Part shown: positions 60,500 through 64,000 of the stretch, one piece after another | Numbering within the stretch: the first letter of the stretch is position 1 | Layout: every line of letters starts with the position of its first letter | Source: Halocaridina rubra | Lineage: Eukaryota; Arthropoda; Malacostraca; Decapoda; Atyidae | Length of the DNA stretch: 64,000 nt | Assembly: GCA_037179515.1 (NCBI GenBank) | Contig: JAXCGZ010019277.1 | Location: forward strand, 1 to 64,000 | Reading direction: 5' to 3' | Made by a program: the position numbers and the translations under genes | Notes under the pieces: generated by a model | What the model was told of the DNA's origin: nothing | Databases searched by the model: none | What the model saw: only the letters and a program-made list of their open reading frames with translations

Positions 60500-61588
60500 G
60501 AGGTTCAATAATTTTTGGTCAAGAGGTGGTAGTGGATCCCCGGGGGTGATGGGAGGGGGAGAATCTCTAGGAGTCTAAAACAAATATTTCAGGGACCTTT
60601 TCACCTTTGTATCAGACCTGGATGATAAAATTCAGAATACGGATAGAGAAATAAAAGAAAGCTTTGAAAGTAAGGTAAAAGAAAATGATACTACACTAAG
60701 AGAGATTATAAGATATTAAGAGGAGAGTAACAAGGCACATGAGGATGAGAGAAAAGAACTACAAAAACGAATAAAAAAGATGAAAAGGGAAAAGAGAGAA
60801 CTAGAGGTAAGAATTTTTAAACAAAAAGATTACAACAAACAGCTGAGCGGCAGCCTAAATGAATTAAATGCTACTACATTATTCTCCTCTGCCAAAGACA
60901 ATATTGCAGCTTGGAATATCCAGATAGAGGAAAACATCAGACAGTTCAGAAGAGATTTTCAGGAGCTGAATATGAAACATGAAGGCATTACAAAGTCTTT
61001 TGTAGATGCAGTGAGGAAAGAATGTGGCAGTAAAAGAGGCAGTGAGGGAGGTGGTACTGGAAAGTGTAAATGCAGTTGACTATAAAGGAAAAACAATAGA
61101 AACAAAATGAAAGATGTTGTGATTGAAAGGGCTAATCCACTGACCAAACAAGAACTTGATATAGAGAAGTCAGTAATAATCTCAGGGATTAATGAGTTTC
61201 AGTAGTCAACATGGCCAGGGGAACATGGAGATAATAAAGCTAGGGTTTTAGACCTGATAAGGAAGCTTATAGTTGCATTTGGTCCAGAGAATGTTGTAAA
61301 TATTTACCGAATAGTTAAATATTCCAGGGAGGGAAGGCAAGAATAATGAAAGTAACCTTTGAGAGAGGGGATACATGTAAAGAATTACTGATGAGGGGAA
61401 AAAACCTAAAAGACCGTCAAGAACTCAGAACAGTGTTCATTAGCCCACATAAAACACAGGAAGATATGAAAGACTCAAAAGCTTGCTTCAAGAAGCTGAA
61501 TGATCAAATGAGGGAAGAAATGACAGCCAAAGGGGTGATGAAGAAGATAATGCTAGTTAATCAGGGGGTACAGCCTCATTTGGAATGC
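60500..61588 (+). pseudogene. CR1-like family A, ORF1 region, copy A13
   Basis: It begins near gagtctaaaacaaatat with a Gly-rich 5' stretch (ggtggtagtggatccccgg) that parallels 61640-61690. The ORF1 segment at 60780-61079 is Lys/Glu-rich and coiled-coil-like (KREKRELEVRIFKQKDYNKQ, WNIQIEENIRQFRRDFQELN) and 61346-61594 carries FERGDTCKELLMRG. It ends at about 61588, exactly where ORF2 would start (cagcctcatttgga), and is followed by a second ORF1 region. Frameshifts are present. ORF1 of CR1-type LINEs binds the element RNA; there is no enzymatic domain here. Confidence 0.7.
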
Positions 61589-64000
61589 AGGTGAAAGGCA
61601 ATACATCAAAATGAAGCCATCTCTGTCCCTAAATCCCCATCCAATGGTAAGGGGAGGGGTGGTAGAGCATCTCCGGGGGATATAGGAGGAGGAGTGGGTC
61701 TTAGAAGGCCGAAGCAAAAAGTCAAGGACCTTGAGACCCTTGTAATAAACCTGGATGATAAAATTCGGAATATGAATAGAGAGATGAAAAAGAATGAAAC
61801 ACTTAAAGAGGTAATTAGATTTTTGGAGGAAACAAAAAAGGCACAAGGGCAAGAGAGAAAAGAACTAGCGAAATTAATAAAGAAGCTGGAAGTGGAAAAG
61901 AGTAAACTAGAAACCAGAATTTCTAAACAAGAAGATAACAACAAACAGCTGAATGAATTAAATGTAAGTTCACTCCTCTCTTCTGAGAGAGACGAGATTA
62001 CAGCTTGGAATGTCCAGATAAAGGAAAACATCGAACAGTATTGAAAAGAGTTTCAGGAGCTGAATACGAAACATGATGCCATGAATACTTCCTTTGCAGA
62101 TGCAATAATGAGGAATGTGGCAGTAAAAGAGGCTCTGAGCGTGGTGGCACTGGAAAACATACAAACAGTTGACTATAAAGGAACAGTAATAAAAAAAAAT
62201 GAAAGATGTTGTGATGGAAAGGGCTAATCCACTGATTAAACAGGTACCTGCTAAAGAGAAGACAGTGGTAATTGCAGGCATAAGTGAATCCCGGGAGTCA
62301 ACAAGGAAGGAGAGACTTGAACAGAATAAAGCTAGGGTTTTAGACTTGATAAGGAAGCTTGGACTACAGTGTGGTCCATGGGATATTGTAAACATTCACC
62401 AACTCAGTAAATATTCTAGGGAGGGAAGGGAAAAACCAATGAAAGTAAACTTTGAGAGAGGGGATGAAAGTAAACTTTGAGAGAGGGGATACATGTAGAG
62501 AAATATTGATGAGAAAAAAACATAAAAGACCTTCAATAATTCAAAACAGTGTTCATTAGACGATACAGAACACAGGAAGAGATGGAGAGAATTGCAAGAG
62601 GCTAGAAGGATAAATGAGGGAAGAAATGAATAAGAGAAGAAACATTTTTGCTTCTGAGTTCTTCCAGACAAAAGAGGGATAGAGAAGATAATGACAGAAG
62701 ATCAGGGGATGGGGTCTCATTAAGAGTGCTGTACACAAATGCTGATGGGGTAGCTGGTAAGGCAGTAGAATTAAACGATAGGAATCACAACAGTATGGTA
62801 GATATAGCAGCGGTTACAGAGACTAAATTAAATGAAGACATAAATAGTGTCACGGTTTTTCCTTAGGGCTTCAGAATATTAAGGGTTGAAAGATCTGAGA
62901 GGACTGGTGGAGGGATAGCACTGCTCATAAGTGAAAGATTTCAGGTTGAAGAAATAAACTTTGCTATAGAAAGTGAGTTTAAGAAATTTCTTGTTGCTCG
63001 CATAAATACTGGATCAGAGAGTATTATTGTTGCATATAACCCACAAAGGAACCAACTAGGCTAGAAGTTTATGAGGAATGCCATATAGGTACTGTTGAAG
63101 TCATAAACTCAGTTGTTAACATTGTATGGGAGTAAATAGGTAGGATTTTGATTATGGGAGATTTTTATCATAGAGAGATAAATTGGATAAATCTTGACCC
63201 TCAAAGTGGGGAAGACTTATTCGGGCCAAAAGCCCTACACTGCGTACAATGGAATTTCCTACACCAATATGTAATGGAGCCAACAAGGGCCAGGGGTGGG
63301 GGATGAGCCATCACTGGTTGATCTAGTATTCACAGATATTGTATTGGGTATTGAAAAAATTGAGTATGGACCACCAATTGGAAAGAGTGGCCACTGTGTG
63401 TTATTGATGGAGTATATCATCGAAGATGTTCTGCCACAGAGTAGAGGCACTGAGGACACAAGGAGGAACTATCCAAATGGAGATTACATCAAAATTAATG
63501 AGCTTTTTGCAGTTCTGTACAATAAATGTACAGCATCTTTTGTGGGGAATATGGGAAGATAGTAGATTGTTGCATACCTTTTACCAAAATAGGAGTTATT
63601 CATGCCAGAGAGAAATGGTTCAGTAATGAGTGTAAGAGAGCTAAGGAGTGGAGAGACAAATGCTGGAAAAGGTATTGCAGGAGAAAAAGCATAAATGCCT
63701 GGCAGACAAATAAAAGAGCAAGATATGATTATCTAAGTAAAAGAAGAAAGGCAGAGAGAGATTATGAATGGGATATCACCAGAAAGGCTAGAGAAAATCC
63801 CAAGCTTTTCCACAGCTTTATCAGAGGAAAACTGTAGGTAAAAGAACTGGTTTTAAAGCTAAAGACAGCGGTTGGAAGCATCACTGGGATGGATGAAGAG
63901 ATTTTCAAAGAATTGAACAAGGAGTTTCAGTCAGTATTTTCAGCAGAATATACCTCACCCCCTCAGATTGCAGAGATAGGAGCTTATGGGCCGGCATTAG
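61589..64000 (+). mobile_element. CR1-like family A, copy A14 (most complete 5' end, runs off window)
   Basis: 5' stretch, then ORF1 at 61694-62044 (RRPKQKVKDLETLVINLDDK, VIRFLEETKKAQGQERKELA, ISKQEDNNKQLNELNVSSLL), further ORF1 pieces at 62199-62480, then ORF2 from about 62700 (VLYTNADGVAGKAVELNDRN; AAVTETKLNEDINSVTVFP followed by a stop). Endonuclease remains at 63140-63430 (ILIMGDFYHREIN; PIGKSGHCVLL, with Asp changed to Gly in the SDH motif) and the linker at 63526-63837. Of all family A copies here it reaches furthest 5'. Numerous stops and small deletions show it is old compared with A12. RT lies beyond 64000. Confidence 0.85.

Noticed and set aside
60780..61079. Host coiled-coil protein gene
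   Set aside because: The same Lys/Glu-rich sequence recurs at 61694-62044 and 31122-31474 and precedes a LINE ORF2, so it is LINE ORF1.

Overview
The window is eukaryotic, intron-rich and dominated by transposable elements and very long AT-dinucleotide microsatellites. The mix of BEL/Pao, Ty3/gypsy, CR1-like, RTE and jockey-group LINEs, mariner/Tc1, pogo/Tigger and piggyBac-type elements, a tRNA-derived SINE and a CYP2-clan P450 fits an arthropod. My best guess is a decapod crustacean, but this is inferred from overall character and not from a diagnostic marker.

The only host gene I can support is a cytochrome P450 on the minus strand. Four exons are visible: 50809-50920 (region before the I helix), 30274-30454 (I helix), 29894-30011 (K helix, ExxR) and 9524-9705 (haem Cys loop and C-terminus). 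Exon-exon phases agree wherever two neighbouring exons are both visible. Two introns of about 20 kb hold nearly everything else in the window. The exon expected between the K helix and the Cys loop was not found. Upstream exons were not found and may lie beyond the right edge.

Layout. 1-1560: AT-rich sequence with a gypsy integrase-tail relic. 1651-8815: a BEL/Pao element with both LTRs, sitting in a TAA microsatellite; its integrase region is missing where a 5'-truncated CR1-like LINE lies. 9524-9705: last P450 exon. 9934-25726: a nested cluster. Gypsy-1 (minus) is interrupted in gag by Gypsy-2 (20506-24752) and in RT by an RTE LINE plus a jockey-group LINE (family B), which itself carries a further LINE (family C). 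25735-29480: two decayed Tc1/mariner-type copies in tandem, the second split by family B. 29894-30454: two P450 exons. 30829-36580: first head-to-tail array of CR1-like family A. 36595-37827: mariner. 37831-40108: family B. 40115-48025: second family A array, separated by ATAC microsatellites. 48026-50790: family B 3' end, SINE copy 1, a roughly 450-bp AT array and a pogo/Tigger-derived element with internal 228-bp repeats. 50809-50920: P450 exon. 51078-54955: family B split by a piggyBac-like MITE. 56018-56217: SINE copy 2. 56499-59498: best-preserved family A copy. 60500-64000: family A with a duplicated ORF1 region, running off the window.

The most unusual signal is the family A organisation: at least ten copies in two same-strand arrays, each 5'-truncated at a different point and each starting at, or one microsatellite away from, the 3' tail of the previous copy. 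This suggests that the element re-inserts at its own tail or the adjacent microsatellite, with some later duplication.
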